Source: Rubripirellula lacrimiformis (GTDB lineage: Bacteria > Planctomycetota > Planctomycetia > Pirellulales > Pirellulaceae). From it: a stretch of DNA of 64,000 nt. Numbering within the stretch: position 1 is the first letter of the stretch; the number at the start of each line of letters is the position of its first letter. The DNA lies in contig NZ_CP036525.1 in the NCBI RefSeq assembly GCF_007741535.1, positions 5,146,001-5,210,000 on the forward strand. Reading direction: 5' to 3'. The notes under the pieces were generated by a model that searched no databases, was not told the origin of the DNA, and worked only from the letters and a program-made list of their open reading frames with translations. Made by a program: the position numbers and the translations under genes. Shown here piece by piece: positions 1 to 10,300 of the stretch.

Positions 1-542
1 GCAACTCGGCTGTTGGTCGCCGTGTCACGCAGCACGATCACGGCCGCACGTGTTTGACCATTGGGCAAAAACGGCAGGTACCACATCGACTTTTCAATGT
101 CGGTTGAAACGGACGGATCCGACGACTGGTCAACCGCGACGTAGCTTTGTTGATCGAATTGCACTTCGTCGACCACGATGTCGACGGGAAGTTCCCACGC
201 GTCCACGTCTCGGTCAACTTCGTCGCCAACGTCGGGTGGGGTGTCCGAGAGTTGTTCGGCGACCAAGTCGGTCCATCGTCCGGAATAAACCAGCGGCTGG
301 TCTGCCTGAAACCGCATCAGTCGCGGCTCCCCTTGGACGGCCGCAGTTTGCCGGCAATCGGCGATTTGTCCACGCAATTCACTGGCCGCTTGCTGGACAC
401 TGCTGTCGGCCATCGGACGTCGCAAACTCGGCCATGCGACAGCACCGATCCCAACCATGATCGTCAGCACGATCATGAGTTCCAGCAAAGAAAAACCGGC
501 GTTGCGGGGACGATTCAAAACGCAACGACGCCTATTCGTCAC
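1..542 (-). CDS. Type II secretion pseudopilin, GspH-like (3' end cut by window edge)
   Basis: Minor pseudopilin of a type II secretion or related type IV pilus-like system, exported and processed by prepilin peptidase. The class III prepilin signature is clear: a short basic leader with NRPRNAG, cleavage before FSLLELMIVLTIM, then one hydrophobic helix. The rest has the loose beta-rich look of GspH (SSVQQAASELRGQIADCRQTA, then QADQPLVYSGRW). I place the start at a GTG (complement of 540-542) that overlaps the end of gspG by 11 bases, which implies translational coupling; a TTG eight codons further in is the alternative. The reading frame is still open at base 1, so the C-terminus is missing. 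It is the last visible gene of the minus-strand secretion operon. Whether it is GspH or another minor pseudopilin cannot be settled from this part. Confidence 0.8.
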   Translation of the reverse strand, partial: MTNRRRCVLNRPRNAGFSLLELMIVLTIMVGIGAVAWPSLRRPMADSSVQQAASELRGQIADCRQTAAVQGEPRLMRFQADQPLVYSGRWTDLVAEQLSDTPPDVGDEVDRDVDAWELPVDIVVDEVQFDQQSYVAVDQSSDPSVSTDIEKSMWYLPFLPNGQTRAAVIVLRDTATNSRV

Positions 543-1026
543 TCGAGTCGGATGATTCCGACTCATCTTCGCCCTCGGCAGGCTGGTTTCCAATGTCATC
601 GTCGGTTCCGGCTTGAGAGTCGGGACCTGCCGAGAAGATGCGTGGGAAGGCTGGCTGTGAACTGCTGCTGCCACCTTCGACGGCATCAAATTCGTATTCA
701 AAATCGTTACCCCAGGGGTCTAGCGGCAGCTTGCTGCCGTCGATGTAGGGCCCCGCCCACTTGCGAGCCAACCGCTCGTCATCGGGTGCTTTCAACAAAG
801 CTTCCAATCCATCCTCGGTCGCTGGGAACACCTTCATATCGACCACGTACATTTTCAGCGCGGACGCCAAGTTGCCGATTTGAACCTCGGCGGTACGGAT
901 GTCCGCTTTCTGTTGCGATCCCAACAATCGTGGCCCGACCATCGCGATCAACCCGACCAAAATGATCAACACGATCATCAATTCCAGCAGCGTAAAACCG
1001 CTGCGTTGACGACTTCTACGTTTCAT
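532..1026 (-). CDS. gspG: Major type II secretion pseudopilin GspG
   Basis: Major pseudopilin that assembles the piston-like pseudopilus of the type II secretion system across the inner membrane and periplasm. The 164-residue protein starts with a basic leader and the processing site RSG/FTLLELMIVLIILVGLIAM, with Glu at +5. The GspG core follows: QIGNLASALKMYVVDMKVFPATEDGLEALL, then WAGPYIDGSKLPLDPWGNDFEYEF and FSAGPDSQAGTDDDIGN, which is the conserved calcium-binding C-terminal loop region. The last about 18 residues are an acidic Ser/Asp/Glu tail not usual in proteobacterial GspG. The ATG lies 15 bases after the gspF stop, so the genes are co-transcribed. Identity is secure. Confidence 0.95.
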   Translation of the reverse strand: MKRRSRQRSGFTLLELMIVLIILVGLIAMVGPRLLGSQQKADIRTAEVQIGNLASALKMYVVDMKVFPATEDGLEALLKAPDDERLARKWAGPYIDGSKLPLDPWGNDFEYEFDAVEGGSSSSQPAFPRIFSAGPDSQAGTDDDIGNQPAEGEDESESSDSSDE

Positions 1027-1041
1027 AAGACTTTCTTTCTT

Positions 1042-2262
1042 TTAGTTCACTGTTGAATTTAAATCGAAGACCGGCAGCAGGACGCCCACGATCACGAACA
1101 TGACCATGCTGCCAATCAAAACTAACATCAATGGTTCGATCATCCGAACCATCACTTCCAATTGCCGTTCGACCTTGCCGTCGATGCGGTCGGCGATTTT
1201 GACCAGCACATCGTCCAGCGTATTTGATTCTTCTGCGATGCGAATCATGGCCATGATCTGGGGCGGAATCAATCCGCTAGCGGCCAGCGGTTTCGCCAAC
1301 GTGTCCCCTGTCGTGATGTTTTCGGCCGACTTCAGCATGGCTTGCTGCAGCAGCCGATTGCCGGTCGATTCACTGCTGATTTTCAGCGACTTCAACAGCG
1401 GCACGCCATTGCGAAGCAAGGTCCCCAAGACCCGACACGCGCGAGAAACGGCCGCGTCGTGAAAGATGTCGCCCATCACGGGAATCTTTAGCTTCCAGGT
1501 GTCCCAGTTCGTGCGTCCACTATCGGACGCCAAGTATTTCTTCAAGCCAACCACGATCGCGACCGCCGGAATCGGCAACAGTAATCCATAATTCAGCAGG
1601 GTATGGCTGACGGCCAACAACAGCACCGTGATCATTGGCAGACCCGATCCGGTCGCTTCCAATCGATCAAAAAATGGCTGAAACTTCGGCACTAAAAACA
1701 CCATCATCAACGATGTGATCAGTGTACCGACGACACCCAAGATGATCGGGTACGCCAACGCGCTGACTATTTTCGAACGCATTTCATCTTGTTTGCACAG
1801 GAACACGCTGGTTCGCTGCAGCGACTCTTCCAGAAACGCGCCTTCCTGTCCGGCGCGAACCATACTGAGCGTCAATTCGGAAAAGATCGCGGGCTCGGCC
1901 GCCATCGCTTGATCCAGGGTCGCACCTTCGGCAACGGCATCGTGAATCCGTTTGGCGGCAACCTGCAAGCGCGGGTTGATCGTCACGTCGCCCAAAATCG
2001 ACAGGGCTTCCAACATCGGGACGCCGTTGTTCAACAGGTCCGCAAGCTGCGTACACAGGTCGGCGATCTGTTCTTTTTTGACTCGCTGGGGAAACTGCAA
2101 ATTGTTGACATTTCCCAACGCCGGTTTCACATCCGAAACACTGACGGGATACAACGTTTGTTGGCGCAATCGCTGCATCGCTGCCCGACGCGTTTGAGCC
2201 GCGATGGTGCCGACACGCCGTTTTCCCGTCGCGGTTTTGGCGACATATGCGAAGTCTGGCAT
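1042..2262 (-). CDS. gspF: Type II secretion inner-membrane platform protein GspF
   Basis: Polytopic inner-membrane platform protein that couples the GspE ATPase to pseudopilus assembly. The 406 residues match the family length. The opening MPDFAYVAKTATGKRRVGTI is typical of GspF/PilC. Two homologous T2SF domains (about 70-190 and 272-395) each have the conserved short helix motif (LADLLNNGVPMLEALSIL and LGTLLRNGVPLLKSLKIS). Hydrophobic segments are visible at about 165-190, 217-240 and 375-400. It sits 4 bases after gspE and 15 before gspG, the classical gspE-F-G order. High confidence; the only ambiguity is the general GspF versus PilC naming, settled by the neighbouring gspG and gspD. Confidence 0.95.
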   Translation of the reverse strand: MPDFAYVAKTATGKRRVGTIAAQTRRAAMQRLRQQTLYPVSVSDVKPALGNVNNLQFPQRVKKEQIADLCTQLADLLNNGVPMLEALSILGDVTINPRLQVAAKRIHDAVAEGATLDQAMAAEPAIFSELTLSMVRAGQEGAFLEESLQRTSVFLCKQDEMRSKIVSALAYPIILGVVGTLITSLMMVFLVPKFQPFFDRLEATGSGLPMITVLLLAVSHTLLNYGLLLPIPAVAIVVGLKKYLASDSGRTNWDTWKLKIPVMGDIFHDAAVSRACRVLGTLLRNGVPLLKSLKISSESTGNRLLQQAMLKSAENITTGDTLAKPLAASGLIPPQIMAMIRIAEESNTLDDVLVKIADRIDGKVERQLEVMVRMIEPLMLVLIGSMVMFVIVGVLLPVFDLNSTVN

Positions 2263-2266
2263 GTTT

Positions 2267-3961
2267 TCAGTCCGCCTTGGTAACGCGTAGCACTTCTTCT
2301 ACGGTCGTCAGGCCACTGCATGCTTTTTCCCAACCATCGCTACGCAAAGTTTGCATCCCTGCTTCGATCGCCGCTTTCTTGATCAAATTGGACGCCGCAC
2401 GCTGGGTCGCCAAATCGCGAATCTTGTCGTTCGTGACCAGCAGTTCATAGATTCCCATTCGGCCTCGGTAGCCAGTGCCGCGGCATTGATCACAGCCCTG
2501 TGGCATGTACAGCGGGCCGTCAAGTTTTTCGAGCGGGAAATCTTCTGGAAGGTCGGCAACGTTGGGTTGGTATTCTTGGCGACAGCTAGAGCAAAGGCGA
2601 CGCACCAAACGCTGCGCCATGATGCCCTCGACCGTGCTGGCAACCAAAAACGGCTCGACACCCATGTCGCACAAACGCATGAAGGAACCGGCGGCGTCAT
2701 TGGTGTGCAGCGTGCTGAACACCATGTGACCGGTCAACGAAGCTTGAGTCGCGTTCTCTGCCGTTTCCAAGTCACGAATTTCACCGATCAGCACCACATC
2801 GGGGTCGTGTCGCAGAATCGCTCGCAGGCAAGCCGCAAACGTCAATCCAACCTTCTGTTGGACTTGGATCTGATTGATCCCTTCAAGCTGATACTCGATC
2901 GGGTCTTCGGTCGTGATGATCTTGGTGTCTTCGGATTTGATCTCGTTCAGCGAGCTGTACAGAGTCGTCGTTTTCCCGCTTCCCGTCGGGCCGGTGACCA
3001 ACACGATCCCGTGCGGCATCCGAATCAGTTTTTGATACTTTTGATACGTGTCTTCCGGCATCCCGATGTCACGCAGCGACAAACTCAGGTTCGATTTGTC
3101 CAAAACCCGCATCACGACGCCTTCGCCGTGCAACATCGGGATGATCGAAACCCGCAAGTCGATTTCGCGTCCGGCGACCCGCAATTTGATGCGACCGTCT
3201 TGTGGCACTCGCTTTTCAGCGATGTTCATCTTTGCCATGATCTTCAAACGGCTGACAATCGCCGCTTGGAACTGGTTCATTTCTTGCGGCACGCTCTGAC
3301 GTTGCAAGACACCGTCAATGCGGTAGCGAAGCTTCAATCGATTCTCTTGGGCCTCGATGTGAATATCACTCGCTCGCGTTTCGACTGCTTCGCTAAGGAT
3401 TTCGTTGACCAAGCGAACGACGGATGCCTGAGCAGCCGCTTCGGCGTCCTCGGATCCGTCCAGCTGCAACTCTTCGAGCATCTGGACATCGCCGCTCTGC
3501 TGACGCTGCATCGCGATCAGCCCGTCAATCGTTTCCGCACCCACGCCCAAATTTTGCTTGATCAATTGGCGGACGTTTTCAGGCGGCGCGACGACCGGAC
3601 GGACCTCCAGCGACAAAGCGCTGGCGATCGTGTCGAAGGCGCCGAACGCGAACGGGTTGCTGACGGCCAACCGAATCCAGCTGTCGCTCTTTTCAAGCGG
3701 GAAGACTTCGTAGCGGTGAATCATCTTCAGCGGGAAGCCGTCCAACGCCGACGGATCCACTTCGACATCTTCCGTATCAAGCCATTCCAAGCCCATCACG
3801 CGAGCGGTTTCGGCTAACAGCGCGACGTCGCTATCAAAGTCCCACTGCATCGCCAAACTGCCCAATTGGCTGCGATCCCGCAGCGAATCGGCGACCTGCC
3901 GAAGTTGCAGTGCTGTCAGGGCTGGGGCGATTCCATCTACTTGCGTAATCATGGCTTGCAT
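2267..3961 (-). CDS. gspE: Type II secretion ATPase GspE
   Basis: Cytoplasmic hexameric ATPase that powers pseudopilus extension. Seen in order: an N1E-like domain (LLAETARVMGLEWLD), the N2E region with SDIHIEAQ and LKLRYRIDGVL, Walker A GPTGSGKTTTLYSS, the Asp box, Walker B DPDVVLIGEIRDLETAENA, the His box STLHTNDAAG, and a tetracysteine zinc module (CSSC...CDQCRGTGYRGR) that separates GspE/PilB from PilT. The open frame extends to a TTG at 4114, but the extra about 50 residues look non-coding in composition, so I prefer the ATG codons at 3961 or 3952 (564 or 561 residues). The stop lies 4 bases before gspF. The next gene upstream, the giant module protein, ends 4332, so gspE is probably part of the same minus-strand unit or has its own promoter in 3962-4331. 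Confidence 0.93.
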   Translation of the reverse strand: MQAMITQVDGIAPALTALQLRQVADSLRDRSQLGSLAMQWDFDSDVALLAETARVMGLEWLDTEDVEVDPSALDGFPLKMIHRYEVFPLEKSDSWIRLAVSNPFAFGAFDTIASALSLEVRPVVAPPENVRQLIKQNLGVGAETIDGLIAMQRQQSGDVQMLEELQLDGSEDAEAAAQASVVRLVNEILSEAVETRASDIHIEAQENRLKLRYRIDGVLQRQSVPQEMNQFQAAIVSRLKIMAKMNIAEKRVPQDGRIKLRVAGREIDLRVSIIPMLHGEGVVMRVLDKSNLSLSLRDIGMPEDTYQKYQKLIRMPHGIVLVTGPTGSGKTTTLYSSLNEIKSEDTKIITTEDPIEYQLEGINQIQVQQKVGLTFAACLRAILRHDPDVVLIGEIRDLETAENATQASLTGHMVFSTLHTNDAAGSFMRLCDMGVEPFLVASTVEGIMAQRLVRRLCSSCRQEYQPNVADLPEDFPLEKLDGPLYMPQGCDQCRGTGYRGRMGIYELLVTNDKIRDLATQRAASNLIKKAAIEAGMQTLRSDGWEKACSGLTTVEEVLRVTKAD

Positions 3962-4331
3962 CGCTTTGGTGAGGGCCAAAAACCTGCATCCAGCGAATTC
4001 GGACGCTGCAAAGTCACCGTCGCCGAGGTCGACGCGAGCAGGGCTCACGAAAACAGCAGTGGGGACTGAGCAAGCCTCGTTCGCCGAGACGCTGCTATGC
4101 CGCCGATCAACCAACCGACTGTGAATTCACGTTGCGTGATTTCACCGCCTGCTAATCTGACGACTGCCTTTGGCTTCGTTGGGGGTGGGATCGGGGACCA
4201 AATGACGACCTTGTCATTGGCGTGTCCCGACTGATTTAGGTGGGTATCAGCTTTAAATTGTAGTGAAATCGGCTGACTGAGTCAAAGTGTGTCTGTTAGG
4301 CACCGTCGGCAAGTGAGCCGAAATCTGACCG

Positions 4332-7300
4332 TTAGCGGCCTCTGCCACTGCGGCTGCTGCGTGTGAATTGCCGTAAAACCTGCTCCATTTGCTCTGCATT
4401 GATCGTTTGCAGTGGAATAATCCTCATTCTGCCTGATCGATTGCTAACTGCCTGCTGATCGACTTGTTTGACAAAATCACGGATTTCTTCGGACAGTTCG
4501 GGGGGGGCTCGCATCACGATCGAATTGCTGATGTCATCGGCGCTCAGGGTCAACAGCGGCCCCGACGTTTCGGCATTGATCTGTTCCAACATCGATGCCA
4601 CTTCCGCAGAAACCCCTTCCGGAATCGATATCTGTGGCCGATTGCGGCCTCGTGATAGTTGGCTGCTGTACACCGTCCGCAGCATGCTCTCCACACGCTG
4701 CACGTCCGTGTTCACGATCGGAATGATCTGCGGCGTTGCCAACTGCAACGAATCGATGAATTCACGCGAATCGAGAACCGCCAACAGGTCCTCGATCACG
4801 CCTCGGGTCGCCCGTGAACTCTGGACGATCAAGGCATTGATACGCGTGTCAGCGACGATCCGAGTTTGCGACATGTCGCTGGTCAGCCGCGATCGAGCAC
4901 TTGCACGGCTTTCCTGAAACAGATCCGTCAGCAAATCTTCCAAATCCTCGGCATTTCCATGTTTCAGCACATAGATCGACAGATTGCCGCTTTCGGCGAC
5001 CGCTGTCATCGGTGGGTTGACAGCGACTTCTAACAACTTTGCCAGCATATCGACGGCCTCGGCATCTTCCGACGCGATGACCCATTGGCCGTCGCCCGGC
5101 AAAATCAACACCGCGGGGCTGTCGTGGGTGCCAGGCTTCGCGGCCTCGATTTGCCCCCCGGTGACTTCGGTGGTGACCAGTTCAACAGCCGACTCGGCGA
5201 CCGATTCATTGGGGCGGGCGATCCCACGCAGGTCCGCGGATGCTGAATTCTGGGTCGGAATCGACTTTGCACCATCGCCGGCGTCGGTATCGCCTGGCTC
5301 CGGAGCGGCTTGTTCAGTATCGGGGTCGGTCGAACGGATCACCTGCAGCGGGTTTTGGCGAAGATTGGGCCAGACCCGCCGTAGCTGTTCCAGCAGCGAA
5401 TCGGAATCTCGGCCAACCGAGACGGTTCGCACACGAGAGCCTGAGCCCGAGATTCCAGCGGAACCTTGGCCGGTACTGCTATCGGCCTGCACAGATTCAC
5501 CAAGGCGACCGAGTAAGGTTCGAATCTCACCAAGCTGCTGCGTTGTCGCTCGGATTAACAATTGCTGACGATCTTGGTCGACCGTGATCGCCGGGACTTC
5601 ATTGGTTGGCAGATCCGCAAACAGCGAATTGACCGCATCACGCGCCGAATTGGGATCGTTCTCGCGAAGCGGAAAGATCGCCAGTTCACGTTCGGGCGGA
5701 TCAAACTGCTGCAGCGTTTCTTCGACCAGATTCAATTGTTCTTCGGTTCCAATGACCACCAGCTGTTCGTTGTAAAAGTCGTAGCGAACATCGACGGTGG
5801 GGCGGGCATCGGCGAACAAGCTTTCCACGGCGTCGGCCACATCATCCCCATCGATTCCCGCAAGCGAGAAAGCTTTCAAGCGGCGATCACGGGTCAGGGG
5901 ATCGACGCGATCCATCTGCTGGATCACTTGCTTGGCGATTTCTTGTTCACGTGGCAATCCAACGACGAACACGGTTCCGCTCTCGTCGTCGGCACTGACA
6001 CCCACGGTCGATCGGCGACCGAAAGCTTGCTGCAGTGCATCGACAACGGTTTGGGGATTTGCGTTGGCCAACGCGTACGCATGCAAATCGGTGGATCGCG
6101 CCGGGGCATCGTTGATCTGTTGAACCAGGACCGCGATCTCTTTTTGTTCTTCCGCAGACGCAGAAACGATCAGAGTGTCGTTGACCGAATCGGCACCGAT
6201 CGTCGCTTGCGGGAACGTCGCCTGCAGAGCCAGACGCAGTGTCGCAGCGTTGCCATTTTCAAGTGCATAGCTCTGTGTGGTCTGCTGCCCGCCGACGTTC
6301 ATCTGTTCGACAAACGCCTGGATCATCTGTTGGTCTTCTTCGCTTGCCGATACGATCAGACTGTTGCTGCGGGAATCGGACGAAATAGTTGCGTTGGGGA
6401 AACTAGCTTGCAAGGCCAAGCGGACGGCCGTCGAATTGCCCGTCTCCAAAACGTAGTTCTGGGTGACTTTCTTCCCATCGGCGTTCATCGACTGGATCAC
6501 CTCGGCGATCTTTTCATGATCCGATTCGCTAGCCGCAACAATCAGATGGTTGCTGGTGGAATCGGCAGAAATGGTTGATCGGGGAAAACTGGACTGCAAC
6601 GCCGAACGGGTGATCGTGGCACGACCATTTTCCAACACATAACTTTTGGTCAGCTTCGTTTCGCCCGCGTTCAGCGAATCAAATAGTTTTGCAATTTCGA
6701 CATGCTCGGCATCAGTCGCCGAGATGATCAACCGGTTGTTGAGCGTGTCTGCGGCAATTTTGGCACGGGGAAAGGATCCTTGGATCGCGAGGGACAGAGA
6801 ATATGTCGTGCCTTCGTCCAACCCGTAACTTTTGGACGTCCGCTGCTTGGTCGGATCCGATTCCATGCTGTCAATCGCTGCGGAGATGCGTTCCAGAATT
6901 GCTTTGGGTGCGGTCACGATCAACCGATTGCCGATCCGGTCTGGCGTGACACGAGCCGTCGGTGCCATTTGCGTGACGGCGAGTGAAAGCGAAGTCGCGT
7001 CGGCATCGCCCAAGACGAACACCTTGGTTTCCGCATCGTCCATCTGCCGGTCATCGTATTGCTGGATGAACGCTTTGATCGTTTCGTGGTCCTCGGCGGT
7101 GCCGGTTGCAGCGACCGTTTTCCCAACCGTATCGGCGGCAAAGACAACTTTTGGCAGAAGAGTTGTCAGCACTCGCACCGCACCGGTCGGGTCGCCGAAA
7201 TCCAGCGGATAGACCTGCGACGTAGTCGCCTCTGGCTCGGGAACCTGTTCCTGCAACTGTTCCAACCAAGCCGCGTATTTGGCGTGTTCGGTCGCCGACG

Positions 7301-10300
7301 CCACCAACAGAATTCGTTCGGGGTCGCCGCTCGGCAACAACCTGGCACGCGGCACTTCGGTGGAAACCCCGGTGACGGCTTGCTGTGTCAAATCTTTGCG
7401 AATGGGATAGACATGCAGTTCACGCTGGCCCGCTTGAGCAAACACTTTTTCGAGTTCTTCGATGGTCTGCGAGATTCCCGCGTGTTCCTGTTCGGTAGCC
7501 GCGATCACCAAACGATTGGTTCCGGCACCACTCAGAATTTTTGCAGCGGGATGACGCTCGGTTAAGAAAGTTTGGAATGCGGTGGGATCGGCACGATCCA
7601 GCTCGAATGCCTGCACTTTCGTTTCGGGCGCCGGCCCGGTCTGGTCCAACAGTTTTCCCAGCAACGCCGTGACTCTTTCGTGATCTTCGGGCGACGCCAG
7701 AATCATCACCTGGTTGGGATCGGCAGCCCCGGTCACAACGATCGTCGCACTGGGGACGGTGGTAGCCAAGACACTGGCGAACGCCGTGCGAATCTGTGCG
7801 GTGGTGTCGTACAGACGTGGTTCCAGATTCGATCCTTCTTTATCGGCCCTGGACGTTTTCTCTAAGACTTCCGCAATCTTCCCCTGCATCTCTTTGGACG
7901 CCAGAACAGTCAATTGCCCGTTGGCGGTGTCCGCACCGATGGTGGCGGCGGGAAACAGCGACATCAGCACCAATCGAGTGATCGCCACCTTTGCGGGGGT
8001 GACCTGATAGACCTCGATTTCCCGGCGACCTTCGGCCGTGACAGTTAGCTGCTCGATCGCCGCAGCAACACGTTCGTGTTGGTCGTCACTTGCCCACACG
8101 ACAATTGCTCGATTGACAACGTCCGTGCTGATGATCGCTTGTGGCGCAATTTGATTCAGCACCGCTGGCAAGGTCGTCAAATCGCCGATCGGAATACTAT
8201 AGGTTTCCACCCGCATCTCTTCGCCGCTGCCCGACATATTGAGTCGTTCGATCGACAGGCGGAACGATTCATGGTCGTCGGCATTGCCAGAGGCCACGAT
8301 CCGGTTGCTTTTGACATCCACCGTCAGTTTCATCCGCGGCCACAGCGATTGCAGCGTGGGCAGCATGGTCGCGGCTTGCAATTCGTTGAGCTCGTAAGCA
8401 CGAATTTCTTCGCTGGCGAACTTGGACGCGGGTCGATCGACCTCGTTGATCAGCGTTTTGATCCGGCCATGATGAGCCAGAGTCGCCGTGACCACCAACT
8501 GCTGACGACGATCATCAGCGATGACAGTCGCACCATCGATGGCTTGATCGATCAGCAACTTGACATCCGACGCTTGGGCCTCGGCCAGACTGTACGCCAG
8601 CAAGATCAGTTCTTGATCGACCGGCATCGGCTTGCCAAGTTCCTGCACAAACTGATCGATTTTCTGGTGCGCATCCTCGGTTGCCATGATCATCAATCGC
8701 CGACCTGCGGTGTCGACCGTGATGGCACCGATCGGGGTAAATGTGCCACGGCTTCCCGCAGCGGTGGCGGATGCAATCACCGGTGCCAACAAGGTTTGCA
8801 GCTCGGTCGGTGTGCGATCTTCGCTGTGATAACTCTTGAGCACCAATTCCGGGTTTGCAGGCAGTTCGTCCGAGATCTGCGTCAACAGTTCGGAAATCTT
8901 GCCGTGCGTGTCTCGTTCGGCCCATACGGTCAGCTGGCCCGAAGCAGCATCGGCGGTAACTCGGACTCCGGGGAAGCGGATTGCCAACAGTTCACTGAAC
9001 AGTGACGGGTCGCGTTTTTCGAGATCGTAGATTTTCGGCCACTGCAGCATCGTTTGGGGCGTTGCCTTTCGGATCTGTGCGACGACTTCGGCCAAACGTG
9101 CTTGGTGTTCTTGGGTAGCCCACACCAACAACTCGGATGAACCATCTTCGCCGGCCGGACGAACGATCGGTTGGACACCGGGAAGCTGTTCGGCAAGGAT
9201 GGGCAGGAACTCTTGCCAACGGGCCAGTTCAGTCGCCGACAATTCATAAGTCTGCAGCACGCGATCGGGTGGACTTGGCAATGCGGTCAGCAATTGTGGC
9301 AGCATCCCTTCCAGTCTGGCTTTCTCTTCGCCGCTGCCCAGCAAGATCAGCTGCTGGGCTTCGGTGCCCAACCAAACCTGTGCTCGCGGCACGACTTTGG
9401 TGACGGTCGCCAGCCATTCGACGGATCCCGGCCGAGGCAACTCGAACGCGTGCAGAAGGACGCCGCTTTCCAGGTCCGCCCCACGCCAACGCTGGATCAC
9501 CTGATCGGCCAAAGCGATGTCTTGGTCACTGCCATGCACGACAACCGTTCCCAGCGAACGATTTCCGACGACTTGGGCTGTCGGAATCATCGTCTGCAGC
9601 GCCGTGGAGATGACGGTGGACTGCACCGGGTCGACCTGAAACGCTTTGACTTTCATGTCCGACTTGGTCGCGGTAATGCCCATCGCGGTGAAAGCGTCGG
9701 CAATACGACTCTGTTCGTCCGGCGAAGCGGTGACCATCACTTGGGCCGCGACAGTGTCGACACTGACCGTTGCCCGCGGTGCGATTGCGGTGACTTGCTC
9801 GCGAATCTGTTCTTCACTTCCGCTGCGAAGCGGATAGGCAACCGAAACATTCGCCGGCGCCGCCTCGATTTCGGCTCGCATCTTTTCGACGGCGGTCTGG
9901 ATCGCAGTTTGCTGCGTAGGAATCACGAAAGCGGTCAGCAGCCGCGTTTTCTCGTCGACTGCGATGCGATCGCTACCGACCAATTCTTTCATTTTGTCCA
10001 ACACGACGGTCGGATCAAGTTCACCCAGTGCATAGGCGGCAAAGACGGGTGCGGGTGGTTTTTCGGGCTTGTCCGGTTTCGGAACCGCTCGTGGTTCGGG
10101 CACCGTGTTGATCAATACATTGATCGTATCCATTTTGCCGGCCGTCTCGACAACCAACAGTTGCTTGCTTTTCGGTAGGGCGATCGCACGACCAAACGAA
10201 CCAAGGTACGGCTGAACCTCTTGGATGACCGCGTCGACCGGGCGGTTGCCGAGCGAGAACAGAACGCTGACCAATTCAAATCTGCCGCGACTTGGCAATT

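Noticed and set aside
2351-3817. Long plus-strand frame opposite gspE
   Set aside because: gspE on the minus strand has all catalytic motifs; the opposite frame has no family pattern and no start signal.
5562-6578. 338-codon plus-strand frame inside the giant gene
   Set aside because: By-product of the module repeats; no motif and no start signal.
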